Source: JAYQKL01 sp038142705
Lineage (GTDB): Bacteria > Pseudomonadota > Alphaproteobacteria > RS24
DNA: 64,000 bases
Assembly: GCA_965217015.1 (NCBI GenBank)
Contig: OZ244224.1
Location: forward strand, 1,054,001 to 1,118,000
Direction: 5' to 3'
The notes beneath the pieces were generated by a model that was given only the letters and a program-made list of their open reading frames with translations, had not been told where the DNA came from and made no database searches. Of the stretch, positions 44,344-52,916 are shown piece after piece. A program made the translations under genes and the position numbers. How positions within the stretch are numbered: position 1 is the stretch's first letter; each line of letters begins with the position of its first letter.

Positions 44344-45723
44344 TCAATCCAGCAAATGCAGCCAGTCGGCAGTGCCATCTCGGATTTTATCAATTTGTTG
44401 CATAACGGTCTCGGCATCAGGAAAGTCATGCATCGCCCACCAGAGTTCCAGTGCCTTTTTATATTTGCCCATTTGTGGGCCTGATGTCACCCCTGCAGCG
44501 GCCAGCCTGTCCCCCGTGATTGGAAATTGCGGGCGTTGCCAATCCTGCGGCACCGTTTCTGCCCGCTCCCAAAAGGTAAAATAGGGCTCGGCGCGGGCGC
44601 TCTCTTCTGCTCTGCGCCGCTCGTTTTCTTCCTCATCATCGGTCAAAACAATAAAGCCAAAGCCGTGTGGGAGTGAGAAATTTGGGTAAGATTTTAATAT
44701 CAAAGCCTGGTCGCGCAGGGTTTCCGGCCCTGAAAAATACAAACCCGCTGATAAAGAATAATCATAACGGTCAGCCAGCCGGCCAAAAGCCTTTTCCATG
44801 CGTTTTTTCTGCTTATTGGACAAGCGCAACCTTTCAGCCATTTTTGCCACATTTGTCAATGGGTCTGGAAACGGCACCAGCGCCATCAGCCGCAACAGGG
44901 TATCCGGTTCGCCTCTGCCATATTTTTCTTCATGGCGTTCAGCGTGATGTAATAGTCGCCACAGCCCCTCCCCCTCGCAGCCGAGCAATGGTTCTAAAAT
45001 TCCTGTCTCGTGCATGGCGTTTATGGCAAATCTAACTTTTGGCAGGGTCAGGATTTTGAACAGCTCTTCGCGCTTGCGCTCGCCTGACAGCTTGACCAAT
45101 TTGTCCTTTGCGGCTTCACATGCCGCCAGCGCGGGGGCGTCCATTTTCGCTTTGGGCGACAATAAATAGTGAAAGCGAAAAAACCGTAAAATGCGCAAAT
45201 AATCCTCTGCAATCCGTGCTTCTGGATTGCCGATAAAGCGCAGTTTTTTGGCCTGTAAATCAGCCAGACCAGTGCCGAGCGGGTCATAGACCTGCCCCTG
45301 TGCATCGCAATAAAGCGCATTGAGGGTGAAATCGCGCCGTGCCGCATCAGCCTCCCAATCCTGCCCAAACACGACTTCGGCATGGCGACCATCGGTGGCC
45401 ACATCGCGCCGCAAAGTTGTCACCTCATAATGAAACCCATCTAATATCGCGGTCAAAGTGCCATGTTTCAGACCTGTAGGCACAACCTTAAACCCCGCCC
45501 CTTCAAGCTTTTCCTGCACAATTTCTGGCAAAAGCTGGGTGGCCAAATCAACATCTGGCGTGGCTGTTTTGGCACGCTCAGCCCCCCCCTCATCATACAT
45601 ATCCAATAATGTATCGCGCACACAGCCACCAACCGCGCGCACAGCATCACCCCCCAAAGCCGACATCAGGGCCTGCGTTTGCGGTCTTGAAAGCCACTCA
45701 GCATCAAGACGAAGGACAGTCAT
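44344..45723 (-). CDS. cca: CCA tRNA nucleotidyltransferase (class II)
   Basis: A 459-residue polymerase-beta-fold enzyme that adds or repairs the tRNA CCA end (poly(A) polymerase is a related alternative). Active-site blocks: RAVGGCVRDTLLDM, PDVDLATQLLPE (DxD), DAARRDFTLNALYCD and the EDYLRILRFFRFHYLL brace. The long, less conserved C-terminus is typical of alphaproteobacterial forms. Last gene of a five-gene minus-strand set. Confidence 0.92.
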   Translation of the reverse strand: MTVLRLDAEWLSRPQTQALMSALGGDAVRAVGGCVRDTLLDMYDEGGAERAKTATPDVDLATQLLPEIVQEKLEGAGFKVVPTGLKHGTLTAILDGFHYEVTTLRRDVATDGRHAEVVFGQDWEADAARRDFTLNALYCDAQGQVYDPLGTGLADLQAKKLRFIGNPEARIAEDYLRILRFFRFHYLLSPKAKMDAPALAACEAAKDKLVKLSGERKREELFKILTLPKVRFAINAMHETGILEPLLGCEGEGLWRLLHHAERHEEKYGRGEPDTLLRLMALVPFPDPLTNVAKMAERLRLSNKQKKRMEKAFGRLADRYDYSLSAGLYFSGPETLRDQALILKSYPNFSLPHGFGFIVLTDDEEENERRRAEESARAEPYFTFWERAETVPQDWQRPQFPITGDRLAAAGVTSGPQMGKYKKALELWWAMHDFPDAETVMQQIDKIRDGTADWLHLLD

Positions 45724-45753
45724 GCTTTCTTCTTTCTCATCTCTTCAAAAGGG

Positions 45754-46026
45754 CTAATCTGCTGGTTTTGACTTAAAATAACCAGGTTGCAGCGTCCCGT
45801 TTTCGATTTTTGGCGGCACATAGTCATTTTCGGGCGACACCCCGCTTTGTGAGCGCAAGATAAACAAGCTGCCCAACACCAAAAATAAACCAACACTGGC
45901 CGCGATGGCCCAAACCTTCAATTCTGCTTGGCTCGGTTGACTTTTTTTGACCAAAGCCAGCCAAAAATAAGCCACCGCAAATGGCAGTGAAAAAAGCAAC
46001 AGGCCCCATAATAAAAGTCGTATCAT
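45754..46026 (-). CDS. DUF6111-like small membrane protein
   Basis: A 90-residue protein with two membrane helices (LLLWGLLLFSLPFAVAYFWL; LKVWAIAASVGLFLVLGSLF) and a soluble tail. It resembles DUF6111 proteins, which sit beside Nudix and cca genes in Alphaproteobacteria. Its ATG overlaps the Nudix stop by four bases. Function unknown. Confidence 0.8.
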   Translation of the reverse strand: MIRLLLWGLLLFSLPFAVAYFWLALVKKSQPSQAELKVWAIAASVGLFLVLGSLFILRSQSGVSPENDYVPPKIENGTLQPGYFKSKPAD

Positions 46027-46673
46027 CTAAAAGCTCTCTCGCTAATGGCGCGTATCATGCCCGCCGTCGCGCCCCAAATATAATGCTGCTCATAGGGTAT
46101 GGCATAAAAATAGCGTTGGCGACCCTTAAATTGAGCGCTTTCAACAATATGATTTTGCTGGTTCATTAAATGCTGCAATGGCACCTCAAAAACATCTGAG
46201 ACCTCGTCAGGGTTGATTTGCATCTCAAAGCCTGGCGCGATAAGGCCAATCACTGGCACCACATAATAGCCTGTAAAGGTTTCATAACTGTCCGCGTAAC
46301 CCAGCACATCAACACGCTCTGGGGAAAGACCGATTTCCTCATGCGCTTCGCGTAAAGCCGCCGCCTGCACAGTTGGGTCAGTCTGGTCCAATCGCCCGCC
46401 CGGAAAAGCAATTTGGCCCGAATGGTTTGATAAATGCTCGGCGCGCCGTGTGAATAAAACCCGCGGCATGTCCTCATAAGTGATAATAGGCACAAGTACA
46501 GCGGCGGGCTTAAGCGGTTTTTGTCGCACGCCTTCAGGCACATTATGATTCAGGTCAAAATCACCATAAGCGCCACCATCAACCACATTTTCAGGCAAGC
46601 TTGGCAGCGACGGAATAAGCGCATCGGCGAGTTCTTGGCGTAATTTTGAAGACATATCCATCTCGTCTTTCAT
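46023..46673 (-). CDS. Nudix hydrolase, probable CoA pyrophosphatase
   Basis: A 216-residue Nudix protein. The Nudix box is GGRLDQTDPTVQAAALREAHEEIGL read from 92-116 (key residues: REAHEEIGL), preceded by LSNHSGQIAFPGG, the UPF0035 motif of CoA-type Nudix enzymes (NudL-like). It splits CoA into phosphopantetheine and adenosine diphosphate. In-frame ATGs at 46673, 46661 and 46655 compete; no decisive ribosome-binding site. TAG of the upstream gene abuts the first ATG. Confidence 0.9.
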   Translation of the reverse strand: MKDEMDMSSKLRQELADALIPSLPSLPENVVDGGAYGDFDLNHNVPEGVRQKPLKPAAVLVPIITYEDMPRVLFTRRAEHLSNHSGQIAFPGGRLDQTDPTVQAAALREAHEEIGLSPERVDVLGYADSYETFTGYYVVPVIGLIAPGFEMQINPDEVSDVFEVPLQHLMNQQNHIVESAQFKGRQRYFYAIPYEQHYIWGATAGMIRAISERAFR

Positions 46674-47276
46674 CTACAAGCCAACATCTTGCATCGGGGC
46701 AATCGCAAAAAATACACCGCCGCTCCAGATACCAAATTGCGCCGCGCCATGAATGGTTTCTTCAACGCATAAATCCACCAGACGATAAAAAACGGGGCGC
46801 GCAATCAATGCCTCAAGACGCCCACGCACCCGCACATAGGGGGTCGGCTCTTGATTATCCGGATTGATATCCACCCGAATGGGGTTGTTTTCGCCCGCGC
46901 AAAACACATCATCAGTCAGGGTGGTAAATTCTAAAATTTGGTCTTTACCCGCACCAGAAACTGACATTTGCGTCACCAGAAACGGGGCATCTTCAACGGT
47001 GACCAAAATTTTCTCTACGGGGGTCACCACATAATGCTGGCCATCTTCATCATGGCGCAAAATGGAGGAAAAAAGCTTAACCAGTTTTTTTCGACCAATT
47101 GGTGAACCTTGATAAAACCACTGCCCATCACGACGGATTTCCAGCCCAATATCGCCACAATATGGCGGGTTCCAGTCCTCAACAGGGGGCAAGCCAGTTG
47201 ACTGGTCCACCGCTTGAATAGACTTTAAGACATTTTGAAAATTTGCTGGTTCATCTGTCATGCGCGCATGCCTCAT
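46674..47276 (-). CDS. DUF1285 family protein
   Basis: A 200-residue protein with the DUF1285 pattern (PPYCGDIGLEIRRDGQWFYQ, GSPIGRKKLVKLFSSILR, and DAPFLVT). Structure-based work on the family suggests a signalling or binding role, but no function is established. The ATG at 47276 overlaps the GNAT gene stop (ATGA); ATG at 47261 with GAGG upstream is an alternative. Confidence 0.88.
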   Translation of the reverse strand: MRHARMTDEPANFQNVLKSIQAVDQSTGLPPVEDWNPPYCGDIGLEIRRDGQWFYQGSPIGRKKLVKLFSSILRHDEDGQHYVVTPVEKILVTVEDAPFLVTQMSVSGAGKDQILEFTTLTDDVFCAGENNPIRVDINPDNQEPTPYVRVRGRLEALIARPVFYRLVDLCVEETIHGAAQFGIWSGGVFFAIAPMQDVGL

Positions 47277-47785
47277 TCACCACTTTTTGTTTCTTCCAGC
47301 GCGCCCGCCAATTTGCCCTGCAGGGGTGTTTGAGGACCCAGCCGGTGTATTAAAACGCGGTGCGGGTCAACCGGCGCGGGATAGGTGATTGTTTTAGGTG
47401 CCTCTTCAAATCCGCTTGATTGATAATAAGACAAATCCCCTACCAAAAGAATATAGTCATATCCTTTTGCCTGCGCCAATGTGATGGTTTCTTGCATTAA
47501 ATGACGGCCAACCCCTAGCCCCTGATAGGGATTATCCACCACCAATGGACCCAGCAATAAGCCTGCCTGCGCTCCTATTTGAATGCGCCAATAGGATATT
47601 GCCCCGAGTAACTTATTATCCTCACCCATCGCGACAAAGGATAATTCAGAAACAAGCGGCGCATTTTCGCGCAGGCGTTCAGCCATGCGCACATGCCGAC
47701 CTGGCCCAAACACGCGGTCCAGCATCTGGTCAACAGCCACCGCATGCGCGGTTTGCTTTGGTAATAATTTATAGGCAAGCGTCAT
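47273..47785 (-). CDS. GNAT family N-acetyltransferase (YhbS-like)
   Basis: A 170-residue acetyltransferase. The acetyl-CoA binding loop is YQGLGVGRHLMQETI (Q/R-x2-G-x-G/A) near residues 87-101, preceded by LLLGPLVVDNP and followed by LLVGDLSYYQSSGFE. Substrate unknown. First of the coupled GNAT-DUF1285-Nudix-DUF6111-cca genes; AAAGG box upstream. Confidence 0.88.
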   Translation of the reverse strand: MTLAYKLLPKQTAHAVAVDQMLDRVFGPGRHVRMAERLRENAPLVSELSFVAMGEDNKLLGAISYWRIQIGAQAGLLLGPLVVDNPYQGLGVGRHLMQETITLAQAKGYDYILLVGDLSYYQSSGFEEAPKTITYPAPVDPHRVLIHRLGPQTPLQGKLAGALEETKSGE

Positions 47786-47818
47786 ACCATTACCTTTATC
47801 AAATAATTCGCTGTCCTA

Positions 47819-48766
47819 TCACGCCCCCAAAAGAAGCGCAATATATCCGCCATAGGCACACAAAAACAGTGCGCCGACTAATCGGCTCAACCTTGCCCGC
47901 TCGCGCATCAGCCATAAAAAACTGAGACTTGCAAGCAGCATAATCCAAACATCAAATTCAGCAATTTGCAGGCTGATATCCAGAGGCGTGATAAGCCCCG
48001 TCACCCCTAATATCAGGGCGATATTGAAAATATTACTGCCAATCACATTGCCAATCGCAACCCCTGCCTGCCCACGAAAAGCCGATAAAACAGATATGGC
48101 CAGCTCAGGCAAAGAGGTACCAAATGCAACCAATGTCAGCCCAATTATGGTTTCTGGCACGCCAAAGCCCTGCGCGATATGCACAGCGCCATCAATCAAA
48201 ATATCGGCGCCCCACACCACTGCCGCCACGCCCACGCTTAACAGCAAAAGCGCCCCCAAAACCCCACCTTGCGGGGCGTCATCACTTATTTGCACCTGAG
48301 GTGTTTGTGCTTGTTTTTCCTGCCGGTAAACCAGCACAATGTAAAACAATAAAAACCCCAAAAGCGCCAAAGCGAATGCGTGTGTCACTTGTCCAAATTG
48401 TGCAATGGCGGCAAAAACAATCGATATGAAAAGCACAAAAAACACATCACGCTTGAGACTGGGGTCCTGATTCACGACAGGGCGAACCAGCGCGGTAGCC
48501 CCTAAAACCAGTAAAATATTGGCAATATTACTGCCCACCACATTGCCAACCGAAATACCAGCATTACCCGACAGAGCTGCCTGAACGGAAACCATTAATT
48601 CAGGCGCCGAGGTGCCAAACGCCACAAATGTCAGACCAATAATTAAGGGTGGCACACGCATATGCCGCGCCAATGAGACCGCGCCCTTGACGAGCCCTTC
48701 ACCGCCAAGCGCGAGCAACAAAAAACCGCCTAAAACCATCAAAAAAGATAAAGTCATCGAAGTCAT
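47819..48766 (-). CDS. Calcium/sodium antiporter (CaCA family)
   Basis: A 315-residue exchanger with about ten membrane helices in two inverted repeats. The two ion-binding alpha repeats are VAFGTSAPELMVSV...GNVVGSNIANILLVLG (near 46-90) and VAFGTSLPELAISV...GNVIGSNIFNIALILG (near 208-250). YrbG-like members move Ca2+ out against Na+. Stands alone on its strand. Confidence 0.92.
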   Translation of the reverse strand: MTSMTLSFLMVLGGFLLLALGGEGLVKGAVSLARHMRVPPLIIGLTFVAFGTSAPELMVSVQAALSGNAGISVGNVVGSNIANILLVLGATALVRPVVNQDPSLKRDVFFVLFISIVFAAIAQFGQVTHAFALALLGFLLFYIVLVYRQEKQAQTPQVQISDDAPQGGVLGALLLLSVGVAAVVWGADILIDGAVHIAQGFGVPETIIGLTLVAFGTSLPELAISVLSAFRGQAGVAIGNVIGSNIFNIALILGVTGLITPLDISLQIAEFDVWIMLLASLSFLWLMRERARLSRLVGALFLCAYGGYIALLLGA

Positions 48767-48848
48767 AAATGCCCTAAAACCATGTTTAACATGCCTTGAA
48801 ACCCAATCTATCCTGTTCGCTCACGCTGGCAAGCAAAACCCATCACAC

Positions 48849-48874
48849 AAAAAATGACACATGCGTCATTTTTT
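48849..48874. repeat. 26-base inverted repeat upstream of the small RNA promoter
   Basis: AAAAAATGAC (48849-48858) and GTCATTTTTT (48865-48874) around ACATGC. It could be a bidirectional terminator or an operator; it ends two bases before the candidate -35 of the small RNA. Confidence 0.65.
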
Positions 48875-48876
48875 AC

Positions 48877-48905
48877 TTGAAACGATTCTTTTTTTCTGGT
48901 GTTAT
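48877..48905 (+). promoter_or_regulatory. Candidate promoter of an orphan small RNA
   Basis: TTGAAA (48877-48882), 17-base spacer, TGTTAT (48900-48905). No protein gene lies directly downstream before a terminator. Confidence 0.5.
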
Positions 48906-48911
48906 TGTTGA

Positions 48912-48969
48912 GTAATGACGAGACTTCGTTATTCAGGGCGTTTTCATGGGGGATGAGAACGCCCTTTTT
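48912..48969 (+). ncRNA. Candidate small RNA of two hairpins
   Basis: About 58 bases. Hairpin 1: AATGACGA/TCGTTATT (48914-48921 with 48926-48933, one G-U pair, loop GACT). Hairpin 2: 12 pairs (48936-48947 with 48953-48964, one G-U) with a GGGGG loop, then TTTTTCTTT. It has a promoter and terminator but no protein gene on this strand upstream (the exchanger gene runs the other way), so an independent transcript is the simplest reading. No known family recognised. Confidence 0.6.
48936..48969 (+). terminator. Intrinsic terminator of the candidate small RNA
   Basis: GC-rich base stem (GGGCG/CGCCC) within 12 pairs, G5 loop, followed by five T. Confidence 0.85.
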
Positions 48970-49122
48970 CTTTACTCCTCTTTGCTTTTTTATGCCTTTT
49001 CCGCATTTTCGCTTTTCAAGCCAATTTTTAACCCGCTCGGCTTAAAAATCTTTATATCCGATATAGGCAAAGGCTTTTAAATCTGTTACATCGGTAAGAG
49101 ATAGTATTTCAGGGAGATTTTT
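48970..49122. other. Leader of the 73-residue protein gene
   Basis: T-rich sequence after the small RNA terminator. No further gene seen; CAGGGAG ribosome-binding site just before 49123. Confidence 0.4.
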
Positions 49123-49344
49123 ATGTCCGATAATCAAGATAATGCAGAGCGCATTACCGTTTTATCAAAAGATTTCACACCTGCGGCGATGGAGTTTCAC
49201 CGCAGCCATATGGCATCTAAGGGCTATCGTATGGAAGGGTCGATTGTGGCGCGCCGTTTCCAAGTCACAGACGGCATGTCAGAACCCCAAGACCTGTTTG
49301 ACGGTGAGACCTATTACGCGGTCACATTCGTTAAAGGCGAATAA
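49123..49344 (+). CDS. Small soluble protein, unknown function
   Basis: A 73-residue mixed alpha/beta protein (ERITVLSKDFTPAAMEFHRS, then SIVARRFQVTDG and ETYYAVTFVKGE). It has a good ribosome-binding site and normal codon use, so it is probably real. No family recognised; it lies between the candidate small RNA and hemA. Confidence 0.6.
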   Translation: MSDNQDNAERITVLSKDFTPAAMEFHRSHMASKGYRMEGSIVARRFQVTDGMSEPQDLFDGETYYAVTFVKGE

Positions 49345-49464
49345 TATTATCACGCGCAAAAACTGATATAAGCCTGTATCATATGCATTTGGGTGTGCGC
49401 ATTTGGCGCAATTTTCTCCCGAAAAAAACTGGATATAAAAAGCCAGATAAGGCACATTCGCGTC

Positions 49465-50700
49465 ATGGATTATGAAAAATACATAAAAACCGCATTGCAT
49501 TCTCTCCATGAAGAGGGGCGTTATCGCGTCTTTACAGATTTAGGGCGTCAAGTTGGCTTGTTTCCGCGCGCGCTTGATTACTCTCAATCCCCGCCGCGTG
49601 AAATCATTGTCTGGTGTTCGAATGATTATCTCGGCATGGGGCAGAACCAGCAGGTTATGACCTCGATGAAACATGCCATTGAAACCTATGGCGCGGGCGC
49701 GGGCGGCACCCGAAACATCTCCGGCACTCATCACCTTATTATTGAGCTTGAAAAAGAGCTGGCGGATTTACACAATAAAGAAAGCGCATTGGTTTTCACC
49801 TCTGGTTATGTTTCCAATGAAGCAACCATTTCTACTCTGGCAAGATTACTGCCGGATTGCCTCATCATATCCGATGAGTTGAACCATGCCTCAATGATTG
49901 CTGGCGTAAAAAGCTCAAATTGCGAAAAAGTGGTTTGGCAGCATAATGACCTCGCCCATTTAGAAGAAATTTTGCAACAGGCAGGCCATGACCGCGCCAA
50001 GTTGATTGTATTTGAAAGTGTCTATTCAATGGACGGCGATATTGCGCCAATCCCTGAAATTTGCGCGCTTGCGAAAAAATATAATGCCCTGACATATCTT
50101 GATGAAGTGCATGCGGTTGGTATGTATGGCCCACGCGGTGGCGGTATTGCGGACCGCGACAATGTGATGGAAGAAGTCGATATTATTGAAGGCACATTAG
50201 CCAAAGCCTTTGGCATTATGGGTGGGTATATTACCGCCACTTCACAAATGATTGACGCCATTCGCTCCTATGCACCTGGTTTTATTTTTACCACCAGCCT
50301 GCCCCCCGCTGTTGCCGCTGGTGCGACAACCAGTGTTCGGCTTTTGAAAAATAGCTCCGAACTGAGAGAGCAACATCAAGAGCGCGCTCAAAAACTCAAA
50401 ACCATGTTAGCCAAATCCGGTCTGCCATTTTTGCAAACTGAAACACATATTGTGCCGGTTATGGTTGGCGATCCGGTTTTGTGCAAAGCCGCGTCTGACC
50501 GCTTGATGAAAAATCACGGCATTTATATTCAGCCTATCAATTACCCAACCGTGCCGCGTGGGACAGAGCGTTTGCGCATCACGCCATCGCCTTTGCATGA
50601 TGATGTTTTAATGGAACAATTGGTTGATGCCTTGCTTGAAGTTTGGGACGCCCTAGATATTAAAGAGAAAACAAAGGGCCGACTAAACGAGGCAATCTAA
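49465..50700 (+). CDS. hemA: 5-aminolevulinate synthase
   Basis: A 411-residue PLP enzyme joining glycine and succinyl-CoA to start heme synthesis (Shemin pathway), a marker of Alphaproteobacteria. Features: WCSNDYLGMG, GAGAGGTRNISGTHH, DELNHASMIAG, LDEVHAVGMYGPRGGG, and Lys in EGTLAKAFGIMGGY for PLP. The ATG at 49465 fits the family start; an upstream frame from 49393 is not conserved. hemH overlaps its stop by one base (TAATG). Confidence 0.95.
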   Translation: MDYEKYIKTALHSLHEEGRYRVFTDLGRQVGLFPRALDYSQSPPREIIVWCSNDYLGMGQNQQVMTSMKHAIETYGAGAGGTRNISGTHHLIIELEKELADLHNKESALVFTSGYVSNEATISTLARLLPDCLIISDELNHASMIAGVKSSNCEKVVWQHNDLAHLEEILQQAGHDRAKLIVFESVYSMDGDIAPIPEICALAKKYNALTYLDEVHAVGMYGPRGGGIADRDNVMEEVDIIEGTLAKAFGIMGGYITATSQMIDAIRSYAPGFIFTTSLPPAVAAGATTSVRLLKNSSELREQHQERAQKLKTMLAKSGLPFLQTETHIVPVMVGDPVLCKAASDRLMKNHGIYIQPINYPTVPRGTERLRITPSPLHDDVLMEQLVDALLEVWDALDIKEKTKGRLNEAI

Positions 50701-51728
50701 TGTCCCTGCCGACATCTCACCCACCCATCGCATTTGGCCGCACAGGCCTGTTACTGGTAAATTTAGGCACGCCTGAAAGCGCGGACGCAAAAGGCTTGCG
50801 CCCATATTTGAAGCAGTTTTTAAGTGATAAGCGGGTTATCGAAACCCCTGCTTTTATTTGGCAACCTATTTTGCGGGGCATTATTTTGAACACCCGCCCC
50901 AAAAAATCCGCCCATGCATATGCGCAAATTTGGGATAAAGAAACCAATGAAAGCCCCTTGCGTCGTTACACAAGGGAGCAGGCTGAGGCCGTGCAAGAAA
51001 AATTCGGTGATGAGATAAAAGTTAGCTGGGCGATGCGCTATGGCCGCCCGTCCATTGAAGACAGGCTGGCCGAGATGAAGGAAGCGGGCTGTGAGCGCAT
51101 TGCCGTGATGGCGCTGTATCCGCAATATAGCGCGACCACCAGCGCGTCTGTCTATGATGAAGTGTTTCGAGCTTTGATGCGTCTGCGCTGGCAGCCAGCC
51201 ATTCGCACCGCGGCGCCATGGCATGATGACCCGACCTATATCAATGCGCTAGCGGCCACTGTCCAAGCCCAAATTCAGGCTCAGCAATGGGAACCCGATG
51301 TGATTGTCGCCTCGTTTCATGGTCTGCCGCAGCGTTATTTTGAAAAAGGCGACCCTTATCATTGCCATTGCGCCAAAACTGCGCGTTTGTTGCGTGAAGC
51401 ACTTGGGCTGACTGAGGATAAATTTAAGCTTACTTTCCAGTCGCGTTTTGGGCCTGCCAAATGGCTTGAACCTTATACGGATAAAACAGTGATTGAACTG
51501 GCCGAGCAAGGACATAAAAAAATAACGCTCATTACGCCCGGATTTATTTCTGATTGTGTTGAAACTTTAGAAGAAATCAATATTGGGGTGCGCGATATGT
51601 TTTATGACGCTGGGGGGACAGATTTTTCGACGGTTCCCTGCCTGAATGCCAGCAGTGACAGTATTGAATTGCTTGTCCATCTTGCGCAAAAAGATTTAGC
51701 GGGTTGGCATTCTAATTTGATTTTTTGA
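50700..51728 (+). CDS. hemH: Ferrochelatase
   Basis: HemH inserts Fe2+ into protoporphyrin IX. The 342-residue protein has LLVNLGTPESADAKGLRPYLKQFL, AMRYGRPSIEDRLAEM, ALYPQYSATTSAS, ASFHGLPQRYFEKGDPYHCHC (catalytic His) and TPGFISDCVETLEE (Glu). Translationally coupled to hemA, giving the first and last committed heme steps in one unit. Confidence 0.95.
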   Translation: MSLPTSHPPIAFGRTGLLLVNLGTPESADAKGLRPYLKQFLSDKRVIETPAFIWQPILRGIILNTRPKKSAHAYAQIWDKETNESPLRRYTREQAEAVQEKFGDEIKVSWAMRYGRPSIEDRLAEMKEAGCERIAVMALYPQYSATTSASVYDEVFRALMRLRWQPAIRTAAPWHDDPTYINALAATVQAQIQAQQWEPDVIVASFHGLPQRYFEKGDPYHCHCAKTARLLREALGLTEDKFKLTFQSRFGPAKWLEPYTDKTVIELAEQGHKKITLITPGFISDCVETLEEINIGVRDMFYDAGGTDFSTVPCLNASSDSIELLVHLAQKDLAGWHSNLIF

Positions 51729-51780
51729 GGGAATTATTGCACCCTTTAGAAAATAACGCAGAAGGTTAGGAGAGGGTCGC

Positions 51781-52113
51781 ATGGAATATTGGTCAGAATT
51801 ACTGCACTATCCCCCAACACAAACGGAAATCATTATTATGGTTTGTGTCTTGGTTATCTTTTCTCTGCTCAATCGCCCGGCTCAATATCTCCATTGCGTC
51901 TTCGTAGCGCTGATTTGCTTTCTGCTATTACACGCGGCTTTACCAAATTTGAATGAAAATGGCATGTTTTCCTTTCAAGACTTTGGCCGCTCATTATTTG
52001 AAACATCGCTTGGGTTTTTCCTCTCAAGATGGCTAATTATCATGGCGGGAATATATATTTTTCGTAAGATATTCAAGAACTTAACAACAAAAAAGCTTTT
52101 TTTCAAAAATTAA
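51781..52113 (+). CDS. Membrane protein, unknown function
   Basis: A 110-residue protein with three hydrophobic segments (EIIIMVCVLVIFSLL, LHCVFVALICFLLLHAAL, LSRWLIIMAGIYIF) and a basic tail. AGGAGAGGG precedes the ATG. It follows hemH by 52 bases and may be in the same transcript. It is not HemJ: no family motif seen. Confidence 0.6.
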   Translation: MEYWSELLHYPPTQTEIIIMVCVLVIFSLLNRPAQYLHCVFVALICFLLLHAALPNLNENGMFSFQDFGRSLFETSLGFFLSRWLIIMAGIYIFRKIFKNLTTKKLFFKN

Positions 52114-52194
52114 TTGGCTTTTCGCCTCTTTGACCTAAATCTATACTGGGTGTGATTACTTCCAGCGGCTCTTGGCACCCTTCCGCAAAGAATA

Positions 52195-52208
52195 GCTTGT
52201 TAACAAGC
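52195..52208 (+). promoter_or_regulatory. Perfect palindrome in the cspA 5' region
   Basis: GCTTGTTAACAAGC, ending 16 bases before the cspA ATG and just before its GGAG box. As RNA it could form a short hairpin next to the ribosome-binding site; as DNA it could be an operator. Confidence 0.45.
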
Positions 52209-52224
52209 AATACAGGAGCAAGAT

Positions 52225-52455
52225 ATGCCTAGTGGCGTTGTAAAATGGTTTAATACCGCAAAAGGGTATGGATTTATCACACCAGATGATGGTGCGGCAG
52301 ATACATTTGTTCATATCACCTCAGTAAAAGAGTCTGGTCTCAAAATGCTGGTCGAAAGCCAGCGTGTGAATTATGAGCTGACCGAAGGGCGCGATGGTCG
52401 ACACATTGCAACCGATATTGAGTTGATTGACCAAACAGACACTCTGGTTGGCTAA
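52225..52455 (+). CDS. Cold-shock domain protein (CspA family)
   Basis: A 76-residue single cold-shock domain binding single-stranded nucleic acid. RNP1 KGYGFITP and RNP2 TFVHIT are intact, with VVKWFNTAKG at the start. The C-terminal part diverges from E. coli CspA. A palindrome lies next to its ribosome-binding site. Confidence 0.93.
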   Translation: MPSGVVKWFNTAKGYGFITPDDGAADTFVHITSVKESGLKMLVESQRVNYELTEGRDGRHIATDIELIDQTDTLVG

Positions 52456-52532
52456 CTCAAGCCTAAGCTTTGAACCGAAAAATATTTACACTGTGAATAA
52501 GTCATGTTTTTATTTCCTGAAAGGGGAATGAT

Positions 52533-52916
52533 ATGAGCTTATTACCAACGAAACAACAAATTGACGCTCTGAGAAGCGGGCCAAAAGACTCGCCTATCGT
52601 TATGATAAATATGCTGGTTTATAAAAACCGCGACAGTTACAAAAAATATATGCATGCCATTGGCAATTTAATGCCTGATTATGGCGCCAAACTCGTTTGG
52701 ATGGGCGAGATGGTAACACCTGTGATTGGCGAAAATGTGCCGCCTTTTGAAACCGTTTTTCTTGTCCAATATCCAAATCAACAAGCCTTTCTTGACATGA
52801 CAAGCTCTGATGCCTATCTCGCAGATAAAATACATCGTGAAGAAGGGCTGAAAAGCCAATGGCTGCTCGCCACCACACCTTTACCAGAATTTATTCAGGG
52901 AAAATCACAAGAATGA
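52533..52916 (+). CDS. DUF1330-like dimeric alpha-beta barrel protein
   Basis: A 127-residue protein with the DUF1330 pattern: PIVMINMLVYKNRDSYKKYM, then GAKLVWMGEMVTPVIGE and FLVQYPNQQAFLDMTSSDAY. Function unknown. AAAGGGGA box upstream. Its stop overlaps the grxC start by four bases (ATGA). Confidence 0.85.
   Translation: MSLLPTKQQIDALRSGPKDSPIVMINMLVYKNRDSYKKYMHAIGNLMPDYGAKLVWMGEMVTPVIGENVPPFETVFLVQYPNQQAFLDMTSSDAYLADKIHREEGLKSQWLLATTPLPEFIQGKSQE

Noticed and set aside
52130..52147. TTGACC and TATACT as a cspA promoter
   Set aside because: The boxes are only six bases apart, so they cannot act together as -35 and -10.
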